Below, piece by piece: positions 45,846 through 54,536 of a stretch of DNA of 64,000 nt. The notes beneath the pieces were generated by a model. The model saw nothing but the letters and a program-made list of their open reading frames with translations. It was not told where the DNA came from and made no database searches. The stretch covers positions 62,001-126,000 of the forward strand of contig DXZS01000004.1 in NCBI GenBank assembly GCA_019419505.1. The letters run 5' to 3'. The DNA is from Collinsella sp. (lineage in GTDB: Bacteria; Actinomycetota; Coriobacteriia; Coriobacteriales; Coriobacteriaceae). The position numbers and the translations under genes are program-made. Position 1 is the first letter of the stretch; every line of letters begins with the position of its first letter.

Positions 45846-45954
45846 CGGAAAAGTGCCGAAATCAGCCGTGTAAAAGTACGGAAAAGTGTCGAAATAGGCA
45901 CCTTAAAACTTCGGAAAAGTGTCAAATTCGATGGGCAAATTATCCGGAAAAGTG
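45846..45954 (+). repeat. Four tandem 33-bp repeats
   Basis: CGGAAAAGTG recurs at 45846, 45879, 45912 and 45945, exactly 33 bp apart. The rest of each unit is more variable and includes a half-copy TAAAAGT or TAAAACT. The array lies on the other side of the ATPase remnant from the 23-bp array. Confidence 0.8.
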
Positions 45955-46025
45955 TAGCTGGATGACAAAACAGCACTTAGAAGCCGGTGCTGGATGCGGG
46001 ATCCTGCGGCCGCCTTCAGCCCTCG

Positions 46026-47012
46026 CTACTCGTCGTCCTCGTCGTTGGGGTCGCCCTTGAGGGTGTTGATGTCCAGGTATTGGTTATCGTCCTCTTTTTG
46101 CTGGGTCTCCGACTCCGCTTGGGTGGGGCCGCGGAACAGCTGGAATCCCTCAAACGCAATGACACCGAGCAGGGCAATGACAATGGCGATAAAGGCAACC
46201 TTGACTGCCTGCGGAAATTCCGAGAAACGCAGCGCCTTTTCCTCGGCGTAATAATCGGCGAAGCGCTCTTCGCCCGTGCTTTTGGTATACGCCGGTGCGG
46301 ACGTGGCCTCCGGGTCATATTCCGGTGCAGACGTGGCAGCGTACGGATCGTTGAGATAATCGCTCGATGCGGTGCCATAATCCTCGGTCTCGATGCGATC
46401 GGTGCCAGCATAGCCATCGGAATAATCGGAATATGCCGCACCGCCCTCATAGTCCGCGGCGCTCGTGTTGGCGGCAAAAAGCGGGTTAACTGGAACGTCG
46501 AGCGCCGGCATGCCGGTAGAGGTCTCATCCAGATCGGCTGCAGCCCAGGAATCGTAGGCAACCTGATGGGCAACGGGCTCATCGAGCCTTGTGACCGGAG
46601 ACTTGCGTGCCGCAGGAACGGGCAACTGCTGGGCGCTGTACATAACGGTGCTGTCGGCCGATTTGCTCCGCGTCGCCGCAGCGAGAAATGCCGCCGTCTC
46701 GGACGGGTCGCTTGCGGGGCGGGGAGCGGGTGTGGGCGCCGAAATGGGTGCGGGCGTAGACGCGGGCGTCGAAACAGGCGGCTGCGCAGGAGTCGGCGCA
46801 GATGCGGGCTTAGGCGCAAGTGCGGGATTGGGGCTTGACGGGCGAGCCCCGCCGCCCATGAGTTCGTCGGCGGTCCACGGGCGATCATCCATCACGTCGT
46901 CAAGGCTCAGCGAAAACAGGTCGTCTTCACCCTCATCGAACATGCGGTGCACATGTCCACCAATTGCCGGAATCAATCCGCGACCGGTGCATGATGCCTT
47001 GCTCAACGCCAT
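46026..47012 (-). CDS. Hypothetical Pro/Ala-rich single-pass membrane protein
   Basis: I do not recognise this 328-residue protein. The N-terminal 50 or so residues hold a short acidic motif (MFDEGEDDLFSLSLDDVMDD). A long low-complexity stretch of Pro, Ala, Ser and Thr follows (about residues 65-115), then an acidic, Tyr-rich region. Near residues 280-302 there is one membrane helix (AVKVAFIAIVIALLGVIAF) and then a 40-residue acidic tail. No signal peptide is visible, so the bulk is probably cytoplasmic with a C-terminal anchor. The ATG at 47012 has AAAGGGTGG upstream. It may be a cell-envelope or division-associated protein, but there is no direct evidence. Confidence 0.6.
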   Translation of the reverse strand: MALSKASCTGRGLIPAIGGHVHRMFDEGEDDLFSLSLDDVMDDRPWTADELMGGGARPSSPNPALAPKPASAPTPAQPPVSTPASTPAPISAPTPAPRPASDPSETAAFLAAATRSKSADSTVMYSAQQLPVPAARKSPVTRLDEPVAHQVAYDSWAAADLDETSTGMPALDVPVNPLFAANTSAADYEGGAAYSDYSDGYAGTDRIETEDYGTASSDYLNDPYAATSAPEYDPEATSAPAYTKSTGEERFADYYAEEKALRFSEFPQAVKVAFIAIVIALLGVIAFEGFQLFRGPTQAESETQQKEDDNQYLDINTLKGDPNDEDDE

Positions 47013-47135
47013 TCTGTTCCACCCTTTCGAAATACTAATGACATCGATTATATGGAACTTCCCAAGCGGCTCGGTCTTGGATTCATGCTTTCCAGAACTC
47101 GCGCCCAAAAGGGGAGGGGCAATCCAGGCGAGTGC

Positions 47136-47789
47136 CTACTTGTCGTCGGCCGCCGCCTTGGCCTCATTGAGGTAGCTATAGAAGCTGTACTTGGAGATGC
47201 CAAAGAACTCGCAGGCGCGCTCGCTCGACTTGGAAATGAGGAAGGCGCCGCGACGGTCGAGGTAGCCAATGGCGCGAATGCGCTCATCTTTGGTCATGAG
47301 CGCCGCGGGCTTGCCCACAAACTGCTCGCACTCGTGCAGCAGGTCCTCGAGCAGGTCGCCGATGTTCTTGGTAATGGGCTCGGGCTCGGTGTAGCCCGTG
47401 CCGCCGGTGCCGGTAAAGGCGTCGAGCGAACGCTCAAAAGCCTTCATAAGCGTAATGTCAAAGTTGATGCCCAAAATGCCGACGGGCTTGCCTTCGTCGT
47501 TGCGGATAAAGATGGTCGAGGACTTGAGCAGCTTGCCATCGGTGGTTTTAGTGAGGTACGGCTCGCGGTCGTGTACGTCGGTGGTGCCCTCGTGCATGGA
47601 CTCAAACACGATATGGCTGGGGCCGTCACCCAGTTTGCGCCCGCTGACGTGGCCATTTTCGATCACTACGATGGAGTGGTCCACGTCCTCGGTCTCCAGA
47701 TCGTGGACGACGACTTCGCAGTTGGGGCCAAATTGGAGCGCCAGACCGTGTGCAAGGCGCTTGTAAAACTCAATCTGTGCGGGGGTCAT
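47136..47789 (-). CDS. YheO/DauR-type transcriptional regulator 2
   Basis: A 217-residue paralogue of the regulator at 32833-33489. It has a PAS-like YheO domain (CEVVVHDLETEDVDHSIVVI, then GRKLGDGPSHIVFESM) followed by a helix-turn-helix region (KSSERACEFFGISKYSFYSYLNEA). The ATG at 47789 follows AGGAAGG on the minus strand. It is divergent from dpaL and shares a control region with two AACAAA...TTTGTT palindromes, so it probably regulates the dpaL-ygeY-ygeW-mocA-hyuA genes in response to a pathway metabolite. Confidence 0.87.
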   Translation of the reverse strand: MTPAQIEFYKRLAHGLALQFGPNCEVVVHDLETEDVDHSIVVIENGHVSGRKLGDGPSHIVFESMHEGTTDVHDREPYLTKTTDGKLLKSSTIFIRNDEGKPVGILGINFDITLMKAFERSLDAFTGTGGTGYTEPEPITKNIGDLLEDLLHECEQFVGKPAALMTKDERIRAIGYLDRRGAFLISKSSERACEFFGISKYSFYSYLNEAKAAADDK

Positions 47790-47908
47790 GGGTGCCTTCC
47801 TAAAAATTAGTTTGGGCACACTTTGCCATAAACCACACTTGTTCGCAAATAACGAAAGCGTTGCTGCGTTATGTAACCGTTCGGCGGCGAAAAGGTACCG
47901 ATTGCGGC

Positions 47909-47974
47909 AACAAACAATTTGTTAGGTTATCCAATCAAAAAGTGTGATAGAACATTGCTAACAAACTTTTTGTT
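47909..47974 (+). promoter_or_regulatory. Two palindromic operator candidates before dpaL
   Basis: AACAAACAATTTGTT (47909-47923) and AACAAACTTTTTGTT (47960-47974) share the form AACAAA-N3-TTTGTT (the second imperfectly) and are 51 bp apart. A similar sequence lies before the first permease (33710-33724). They are plausible binding sites for the YheO-like regulators. Confidence 0.55.
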
Positions 47975-48066
47975 TGGCATCCACATAAAAGTTCAGCCGT
48001 GTGAATGGGATCGGGCTGAAACGCGTATGCGGGGGCCGGCAAGAGAGGACTTAAGGAGTTCACCGT

Positions 48067-49281
48067 ATGGCCGATAAGATCCAGTGGGCGGGCAACACGA
48101 TGCCCAAGAGCGATGATAAGCACTTGGGAATCATGAGCCTCGACCACGTGAAGAAGGCCCGCGCCTTCCACCAGTCGTTCCCTCAATATACCGTCACTCC
48201 GCTTGCCCGCCTGGACGGTCAGGCTGCGCGCCTGGGCCTGTCCAACCTGTGCGTTAAGGACGAGAGCTACCGCTTTGGCCTCAACGCCTTTAAGGTCCTG
48301 GGCGGATCGTTTGCCATGGCCAACTACATTGCCGACGAGACCGGCAAGGACGTTGCCGACTGCACCTTCGATTACCTGACCTCCGATCAGCTGGCCGAGG
48401 ACCTTGGCCAGGCTACCTTCTTTACCGCCACCGACGGCAACCATGGCCGCGGCGTGGCATGGGCTGCCAACAAGCTGGGCCAGAAGGCCGTCGTGCACAT
48501 GCCCAAGGGTTCCACCAAGCCCCGCTTCGATAACATTGCCGCCGAGGGCGCCACGGTGACCATCGAAGAGGTCAACTACGACGAGTGCGTGCGCATGGCC
48601 GCCGCCGAGGCCGACGCCTGCGAGCGCGGCGTCATCGTTCAGGACACCGCCTGGGAGGGCTACGAGAAGATCCCGTCCTGGATCATGGAGGGCTACGGCA
48701 CCATGGCTTCCGAGGCTGCCGAGCAGCTGCGCGAGATGGCCATCAACCGCCCGACGCACGTCTTTGTCCAGGCTGGCGTAGGCTCGCTCGCCGGCGCCGT
48801 GGTGGGCTACTTCACCAACCTGTATCCCGATAACCCGCCCACCTTCGTCGTGGTCGAGTGCGCACCGGCCGCCTGCCTGTACAAGGGCGCTGCCGCCGGC
48901 GACGGCGACCCGCGCATCGTGGACGGCGACATGCCCTCCATCATGGCCGGTCTGTGCTGCGGCGAGCCCAACATTCTGGGCTGGGATATCCTGCGCAACC
49001 ACACCACCGCGTTCGTGTCCTGCCCCGACTGGGTCACCGCTCGCGGCATGCGCACTCTGGGCGCTCCCGAGAAGGGCGACCCGCGCGTCATCTCCGGCGA
49101 GTCCGGCGCGGTGACCACCGGCCTGGTCGAGACCCTCATGCTCGATCCCGAGTACGCCGAGCTCAAGGAGCTCATCGGTCTGGACAAGACGAGCTCCGTG
49201 CTCTGCTTCTCCACCGAGGGCGACACCGATCCGGATCAGTACCGTCGCATCGTCTGGGAGGGCGAGTATCCGACCTGCTAG
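48067..49281 (+). CDS. dpaL: Diaminopropionate ammonia-lyase (YgeX)
   Basis: DpaL splits 2,3-diaminopropionate into pyruvate and two ammonia using pyridoxal phosphate. The 404-residue protein is a fold-type II PLP enzyme with the Schiff-base lysine Lys76 in RFGLNAFKVLGGS, the DGNHGRGVAWAA loop, and a C-terminal STEGDTDP motif near the phosphate site. In purine-degrading gut bacteria this activity releases ammonia and pyruvate from ring-opened intermediates. AAGGAG precedes the ATG. It opens the second catabolic block. Confidence 0.93.
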   Translation: MADKIQWAGNTMPKSDDKHLGIMSLDHVKKARAFHQSFPQYTVTPLARLDGQAARLGLSNLCVKDESYRFGLNAFKVLGGSFAMANYIADETGKDVADCTFDYLTSDQLAEDLGQATFFTATDGNHGRGVAWAANKLGQKAVVHMPKGSTKPRFDNIAAEGATVTIEEVNYDECVRMAAAEADACERGVIVQDTAWEGYEKIPSWIMEGYGTMASEAAEQLREMAINRPTHVFVQAGVGSLAGAVVGYFTNLYPDNPPTFVVVECAPAACLYKGAAAGDGDPRIVDGDMPSIMAGLCCGEPNILGWDILRNHTTAFVSCPDWVTARGMRTLGAPEKGDPRVISGESGAVTTGLVETLMLDPEYAELKELIGLDKTSSVLCFSTEGDTDPDQYRRIVWEGEYPTC

Positions 49282-49296
49282 CAGACTGACCTGTCC

Positions 49297-49414
49297 GGAG
49301 GCAGCCGGAGGACTTTACTCCCTGCTCGGACAGTCCTGCTCGCACGGAGAGCACATTAAGTGCTCTCCGGCTCGTGCGGAACTCGCGACGGAGCAAAGTC
49401 CTCCGTCCGCCTCC
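49297..49414 (-). repeat. Nested palindromic element, copy 3 (inverted)
   Basis: Read on the minus strand, the core (49390-49321) matches copy 1: GTCGCGAGTTCCGCACGAGC, the inner hairpin GGAGAGCAC...GTGCTCTCC, then AGGACTGTCCGAGCAG. The arms 49297-49320 and 49391-49414 pair at 21 of 24 positions. It lies between dpaL and ygeY. Confidence 0.85.
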
Positions 49415-49518
49415 TATGGTTACTTGCTTGTGGGGTGCTCAACCTCACGCCGCTTGGCACAAGTGATCTATCTGAAATATCTACCTGTAGGTAAACCCTT
49501 GTAGAAAGGTTGACTGTT

Positions 49519-50904
49519 ATGGCTAAAGAACTCGATTTCGACGCTATCAAGGCTGCGGCTGAGTCCCATCGTGCTGATATGACTCGCTTCCTGCGCGCCA
49601 TGATCTCTCACCCCTCTGAGTCCTGCGAGGAGGGTGAGGTTGTCGCCTGCATCAAGGCCGAGATGGAGAGCCTTGGCTATGACGAGGTCAAGGTCGACGG
49701 CCTGGGCAACGTCATGGGCTTTATGGGCGAGGGCGACAAGATCATCGCCATCGACTCCCACATCGACACCGTCGGCATCGGCAACATCGAGAACTGGGAT
49801 GCCGATCCCTATGAGGGCTACGAGACCGACGAGATCATCTACGGCCGCGGCGGCTCTGACCAGGAGGGCGGCATGGCTTCTGCTACCTATGCTGCCAAGA
49901 TGATGAAGGACATGGGCCTCATCCCCGAGGGCTACAAGATCATGGTCGTCGGCACCGTCCAGGAAGAGGACTGCGACGGCATGTGCTGGCAGTACATCTA
50001 CAACAAGGACGGCATTAAGCCCGAGTTCGTCATTTCCACCGAGCCCACCGACGGCGGCATCTATCGCGGTCACCGCGGCCGCATGGAGATCCGCGTCGAC
50101 GTTCACGGCACCTCCTGCCACGGCTCCGCTCCCGACCGCGGCGACAACGCCATCTACAAGATGGCCGACATCATCGCCGACGTCCGCGCCCTCAACAACA
50201 ACGGCTGCGACGAATCGACCGACATCAAGGGCCTCGTCAAGATGCTCGACCCCAAGTACAACCCCGAGCACTTCGAGGACGCCCGCTTCCTGGGCCGCGG
50301 CACCTGCACCGTCAGCCAGATCTTCTACACCAGCCCCAGCCGCTGCGCCGTCGCTGACTCCTGCGCCATCTCCATCGACCGTCGCATGACCGCCGGCGAG
50401 ACCTGGGAGTCCTGCCTGGACGAGATCCGCAACCTGCCGGCCGCCAAGAAGTACGGCGACGACGTGAAGGTCTCCATGTACATGTACGACCGTCCGTCCT
50501 GGACCGGCGAGGTCTACGAGACCGAGGCTTACTTCCCCACGTGGATCAACAAGGAGACCGCTCCGCACGTCAAGGCCCTCGTCGACGCCCACAAGGCCAT
50601 GTTCGGTGACGAGCGCATCGGCTGCGAGCCCAGCATGGACAAGCGCACCGGTCGTCCGCTGTGCGACAAGTGGACCTTCTCCACGAACTGCGTTTCCATC
50701 CAGGGCCGCTACGGCATCCCCTGCGTCGGCTTTGGCCCGGGTGCCGAGTCTCAGGCTCACGCTCCCAACGAGGTCACCTACAAGGACGACCTGGTCACCG
50801 CTGCCGCCATGTATGTGGCTGCCCTGAACCTCTACGATCCGAGCCAGGCCGATGGCGACGCCACCGTGTTCCGTGCCGGTCTGACCAACAACAAGATCGA
50901 TTAG
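49519..50904 (+). CDS. ygeY: YgeY-type M20 family metallohydrolase
   Basis: The 461-residue protein belongs to the M20 (ArgE/DapE/carboxypeptidase) di-zinc hydrolases. It has the metal motif IAIDSHIDTVG, the RGGSDQEGGMAS loop (GxxD-xKGG in others) and the metal-ligand glutamates in VQEEDCDGMC. The ATG at 49519 has AGAAAGG upstream; a TTG at 49510 is in frame. In the E. coli-type locus YgeY acts next to YgeW and DpaL, probably hydrolysing a ureido or amide bond of a purine-derived intermediate. True peptidase activity is not implied. Confidence 0.9.
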   Translation: MAKELDFDAIKAAAESHRADMTRFLRAMISHPSESCEEGEVVACIKAEMESLGYDEVKVDGLGNVMGFMGEGDKIIAIDSHIDTVGIGNIENWDADPYEGYETDEIIYGRGGSDQEGGMASATYAAKMMKDMGLIPEGYKIMVVGTVQEEDCDGMCWQYIYNKDGIKPEFVISTEPTDGGIYRGHRGRMEIRVDVHGTSCHGSAPDRGDNAIYKMADIIADVRALNNNGCDESTDIKGLVKMLDPKYNPEHFEDARFLGRGTCTVSQIFYTSPSRCAVADSCAISIDRRMTAGETWESCLDEIRNLPAAKKYGDDVKVSMYMYDRPSWTGEVYETEAYFPTWINKETAPHVKALVDAHKAMFGDERIGCEPSMDKRTGRPLCDKWTFSTNCVSIQGRYGIPCVGFGPGAESQAHAPNEVTYKDDLVTAAAMYVAALNLYDPSQADGDATVFRAGLTNNKID

Positions 50905-51105
50905 TCCCATTCCTCGATCTTGTTGAACCGGGGGCCGCTCGTGTCCCCGGCACCCCCTGTTGACTTGGGGCCCGCGGTCGTTATCTCCCATGCTTCCTCA
51001 ACGGTAGCGGGTCCTCGTCATAGCGCTCTGCATGTTCTAGCCACACGCGCATGCCGGGGCACATCTACTCATTGCGATCGTTTCACCTTTAGAAAGGACA
51101 TTTAC

Positions 51106-52308
51106 ATGGATGCTAAGTTTACCGAGCTCGTCGAGCAGCTGAACGGCCTCGATTTTAAGGGTATGTACGGCAGCGACTTCCTGCACACCTGGGATAAGAC
51201 CACCGATGAGCTCAAGGCTCTCTACATCGTTGCCGACGCCCTGCGCGAGCTGCGCGAGAACAACGTCTCGTCCAAGATCTTCGACTCGGGTCTGGCCGTC
51301 TCCCTGTTCCGCGACAACTCCACCCGTACGCGCTTCTCCTTCTCCAAGGCTGCTAACCTGCTCGGCCTTGAGCTGCAGGACCTGGACGAGAAGAAGTCCC
51401 AGATCGCTCACGGCGAGACCGTCCGCGAGACCGCTACCATGATCTCCTTCATGGCCGACGTCATCGGCATCCGCGACGACATGTACATCGGCAAGGGCGA
51501 CGCCTACATGGTCGAGGTCTCCGAGTCCGTGCAGCAGGCTTACGAGGACGGCGTTCTTGATCACCGTCCCACGCTCATCTCCTTGCAGTCCGATTCCGAC
51601 CACCCCACGCAGTCCTCTGCCGACATGCTCTACCTCATCAACGAGTTTGGCGGTCTTGAGAACCTCAAGGGCAAAAAGGTTGCCGTCACCTGGGCCTACT
51701 CGCCCTCTTACGGCAAGCCGCTGTCCTGCCCGCAGTCGCTGATCAGCCTGCTGCCCCGTTTTGGCATGGACGTCACCTTGGCCCACCCCGAGGGCTACGA
51801 CCTCATGCCCGAGGTCGTCGAGCGCGCCAAGGGTTATGCCGCCGAGTCCGGCACCACCTTTAAGCAGGTCAACACCATGGCCGAGGCCTTCGAGGGCGCC
51901 GACATCGTGATCCCGAAGAGCTGGGCCCCGTTTGCCGCCATGGAGAAGCGCACCAACCTGTACGCCGAGGGCGACGACGCCGGCATCGCTGCACTCGAGA
52001 AGGAGCTGCTCGCTCAGAACGCCACACATCAGGATTGGTGCTCTACGACCGAGCTCATGGAGAAGACCGCCAACGGCCAGGACACCATCTTTATGCATCC
52101 GCTGCCCGCCGACATCTCCGGTGTCTCCTGCGAGCACGGCGAGGTCAACGCCGACGTCTTCGACATGCACCGCGTGGGCATGTACAAGGAGGCCAGCTAC
52201 AAGCCGTACGCCATCGCAGCCATGATGTTCCTGCAGAAGGTTGCCGATCCCGCCGCTACCCTCAAGGCCCTCGACGAGCGCAACACCGCCCGTTGGTTCC
52301 AGGCCTAA
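51106..52308 (+). CDS. ygeW: YgeW-type carbamoyltransferase homologue
   Basis: The 400-residue protein is in the aspartate/ornithine carbamoyltransferase superfamily. It has the carbamoyl-phosphate motif FRDNSTRTRFSFS (Ser72-Thr73-Arg74-Thr75-Arg76), KKSQIAHGE and HPLPADI near the C terminus. YgeW-type enzymes have an unknown substrate and are not ornithine carbamoyltransferases. In this context it likely cleaves a carbamoyl group from a ring-opened purine product to give carbamoyl phosphate. No carbamate kinase gene lies in the window to use that product. AGAAAGGACA precedes the ATG, and a terminator follows. Confidence 0.92.
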   Translation: MDAKFTELVEQLNGLDFKGMYGSDFLHTWDKTTDELKALYIVADALRELRENNVSSKIFDSGLAVSLFRDNSTRTRFSFSKAANLLGLELQDLDEKKSQIAHGETVRETATMISFMADVIGIRDDMYIGKGDAYMVEVSESVQQAYEDGVLDHRPTLISLQSDSDHPTQSSADMLYLINEFGGLENLKGKKVAVTWAYSPSYGKPLSCPQSLISLLPRFGMDVTLAHPEGYDLMPEVVERAKGYAAESGTTFKQVNTMAEAFEGADIVIPKSWAPFAAMEKRTNLYAEGDDAGIAALEKELLAQNATHQDWCSTTELMEKTANGQDTIFMHPLPADISGVSCEHGEVNADVFDMHRVGMYKEASYKPYAIAAMMFLQKVADPAATLKALDERNTARWFQA

Positions 52309-52331
52309 AGCTGGGTTGAGGTAAGCCATGT

Positions 52332-52370
52332 AAAGGGGGCGCTCTGCCAACCGGCGGGGTGCCCCTTTTT
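52332..52370 (+). terminator. Terminator after ygeW
   Basis: AAAGGGGGC (52332-52340) pairs with GCCCCTTT (52361-52368) across a loop, with additional partial pairing inside, and runs into TTTTT. Confidence 0.75.
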
Positions 52371-52458
52371 GCATCGTGGGCGTGCGGGATAAGCGCTTTC
52401 GATGTAGATGCCCCGCGACGCGAGTTATGGGTACGATGGTTTCAGGGGAGGTATCGCC

Positions 52459-53070
52459 ATGAAACTTGGTTGTGTCATTATGGCTTCGGGCGAGGGCAAG
52501 CGATTTGGCTCTAACAAGATGCTCGCCGATATCTATGGCGAGCCGTTGATTGCCCGGACCATTGATTCGGTTCCCCGGGGCTTTGACGTTGTGGTTTCGA
52601 CGCGTTGGCCCGAGGTCGCTCAGATTTGTGATGACAAGCATTGCCCGTGCGTGCTGCACGATGGCGAGCTGCGCAGCGAAAGCGTCCGTGCGGGCCTTTC
52701 GTGGGGAGTCGAACGCAACTGGAAAGGTTGCCTCTTTTTGCCGGGCGACCAGCCGCTCGTGAGTTCGGATTCTTTTGAGGCCATGGTTCGCGCGTTTGAT
52801 GAGCGTGGCCGCAAGTATCCGGTGCGTCTTGCGTGCAACGGTGAGCCTTCGAGCCCGGTGCTCTTTCCGGCGGAACTGTTCGATGCACTTATGTGTCTTG
52901 AGGGTAAGGACGGCGGCGGTTCGATCCTCAAGGACCGTACCGACGTGGTGCTGGTCGAGGCGCGTGCCTACGAGCTGTGGGACGTCGATACCGTCAAGGG
53001 ACAGCGACGCATAACGGAGCATATCGCCGCCTGCTCGTATTTTGATCGCGTGGCCAACTGCATCAATTAA
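52459..53070 (+). CDS. mocA: MocA-type nucleotidyltransferase (YgfJ)
   Basis: MocA adds CMP to molybdopterin to make the cytosine dinucleotide cofactor used by many molybdenum hydroxylases. The 203-residue protein has the nucleotide-binding motif MASGEGKRFGSNKMLADI and LPGDQPLVS, typical of the MobA/MocA family. The ATG at 52459 follows GGGGAGG. Its place next to hyuA and in the same island as xdhD, yqeB, yqeC and xdhC argues that it serves XdhD. Confidence 0.88.
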   Translation: MKLGCVIMASGEGKRFGSNKMLADIYGEPLIARTIDSVPRGFDVVVSTRWPEVAQICDDKHCPCVLHDGELRSESVRAGLSWGVERNWKGCLFLPGDQPLVSSDSFEAMVRAFDERGRKYPVRLACNGEPSSPVLFPAELFDALMCLEGKDGGGSILKDRTDVVLVEARAYELWDVDTVKGQRRITEHIAACSYFDRVANCIN

Positions 53071-53082
53071 TAAGGAGCAATT

Positions 53083-54450
53083 ATGATCATCATCAAAAAC
53101 GGCGCGCTCGTGACGCCCCAGGGGCTTCGCCGCGCCGATCTTGCCATGGATGGCGATAAGATCGTGCGGATTGCCGCGGCGATTGAGCCGGCCGAGGGCG
53201 ATACCGTCGAGGATGCTGCGGGCTGCTGGGTGTTCCCGGGCTTTATCGACGGCCACACGCACATGCAGTGCTGGACCGGCATGGATTGGACGGCCGATAG
53301 CTTTGAGACCGGTACGCGTGCGGCTGCCTGCGGCGGTACGACGACCATCGTGGACTACGCGACGGCCGATCGCGGCGTGACCATGCCCGATGCCTTGGCC
53401 GAGTGGCATCGCCGCGCCGACGGAACCTGCACGGCCAACTACGCCTTTCATATGGCACTCGCCGAGTGGAACGAGCGCAACCGCGCCGACCTCTCGGCCA
53501 TGCGCGAGGCGGGCGTATCGTCGTTTAAGACCTACTTTGCCTACGATCATCTGCGCCTGGACGATGCCGAGACGCTCGAGGTGCTGGAGGAACTCAAGCG
53601 TATTGGCGGCATACTGTGCGTGCATTGCGAGAACGGTACGCTGGTGAATGAGCTGCAGAAGCGCGTGTTTGAGCAGGGTATCCACGGGCCCGAGGGCCAT
53701 GCGCTCAGCCGTCCGGATGTGTGCGAGGCCGAGGCCGTGAGCCGTCTGCTGTATCTGGCACACCTGGCCGGCGACGCACCGGTCAACGTGGTACACCTTT
53801 CGACCAAGTTGGGGCTCGAGGCCATTCGCGCTGCCAAAGCGCGCGGGCAGAAGAACATCTATGTCGAGACCTGTCCTCAATATCTGATGCTCGACGATAC
53901 GCGCTACTTGGAGCAGGGCGAGGACGGCTTTGCGGGCGCCAAGTATGTGATGAGCCCGCCGCTGCGCCATGCCGGCGACCGTGCGGCACTGCGCGAGGCG
54001 CTTGTGGCCGGCGAGATCGATACGATTGCGACCGACCACTGCAGCTTTAACCTGCACGGGCAAAAGGACCGCGGGCGCGATGACTTCCGCGCGATTCCCA
54101 ACGGCGGGCCCGGTGTGGAGCATCGCCCCGTCGCGATCGCTACGAGTTTTGAGGGACAGCTGGGCCCCGAGGATCTGTGCCGCTTGATGAGCGAGAACCC
54201 GGCGCGCGTCTTTGGCATGTATCCGCGCAAGGGCTGTCTTGCCGAGGGCTCCGATGCCGACGTGTGCGTGTGGGATCCCAAGGCGCGCTGGACGATTAGC
54301 GCCGCGACGCAGCATCAGGCTGTGGACTATACGCCGCTCGAGGGCTTTGAGGCGCACGGCCGCGCCAAGGCCGTGTTTGTGAACGGCGTGCTGGCTGCGC
54401 GCGACGGCGAGCCCACCGGAGCCCAACCCGGCCGCTACGTGCCCCGCTAA
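53083..54450 (+). CDS. hyuA: D-hydantoinase/dihydropyrimidinase family amidohydrolase (HyuA)
   Basis: The 455-residue amidohydrolase has the metal ligands His58 and His60 (GFIDGHTHM), the carboxylated lysine Lys149 (VSSFKTYFAYDH), His ligands in LCVHCENG and VVHLSTKLG, and the aspartate in IATDHCSF. Enzymes of this type open hydantoin or dihydropyrimidine rings; E. coli HyuA acts on phenylhydantoin in vitro. In the purine locus it is a natural candidate to open a five-membered ring such as allantoin or a related imide. It lies 12 bp after mocA, and a long hairpin closes the unit. Confidence 0.9.
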   Translation: MIIIKNGALVTPQGLRRADLAMDGDKIVRIAAAIEPAEGDTVEDAAGCWVFPGFIDGHTHMQCWTGMDWTADSFETGTRAAACGGTTTIVDYATADRGVTMPDALAEWHRRADGTCTANYAFHMALAEWNERNRADLSAMREAGVSSFKTYFAYDHLRLDDAETLEVLEELKRIGGILCVHCENGTLVNELQKRVFEQGIHGPEGHALSRPDVCEAEAVSRLLYLAHLAGDAPVNVVHLSTKLGLEAIRAAKARGQKNIYVETCPQYLMLDDTRYLEQGEDGFAGAKYVMSPPLRHAGDRAALREALVAGEIDTIATDHCSFNLHGQKDRGRDDFRAIPNGGPGVEHRPVAIATSFEGQLGPEDLCRLMSENPARVFGMYPRKGCLAEGSDADVCVWDPKARWTISAATQHQAVDYTPLEGFEAHGRAKAVFVNGVLAARDGEPTGAQPGRYVPR

Positions 54451-54463
54451 CGGGAAGACCGCC

Positions 54464-54536
54464 GGGGTAGCTAATTTGGGAGATGATTTTTTGGGACGGG
54501 GTAGCAAAAAGAGCCCCGTCCCAAATTTGCTACCCC
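54464..54536. terminator. Long two-level hairpin between convergent hyuA and yqeC
   Basis: The outer arms GGGGTAGCTAATTTGGGA and TCCCAAATTTGCTACCCC (54464-54481, 54519-54536) pair almost perfectly. Inside them GGGACGGGG pairs with CCCCGTCCC. It overlaps the last codons of yqeC and probably terminates both genes. Confidence 0.65.

Noticed and set aside
45275..45954. Possible CRISPR array
   Set aside because: The units are directly adjacent, without unique spacers, and degenerate; no cas genes are nearby.
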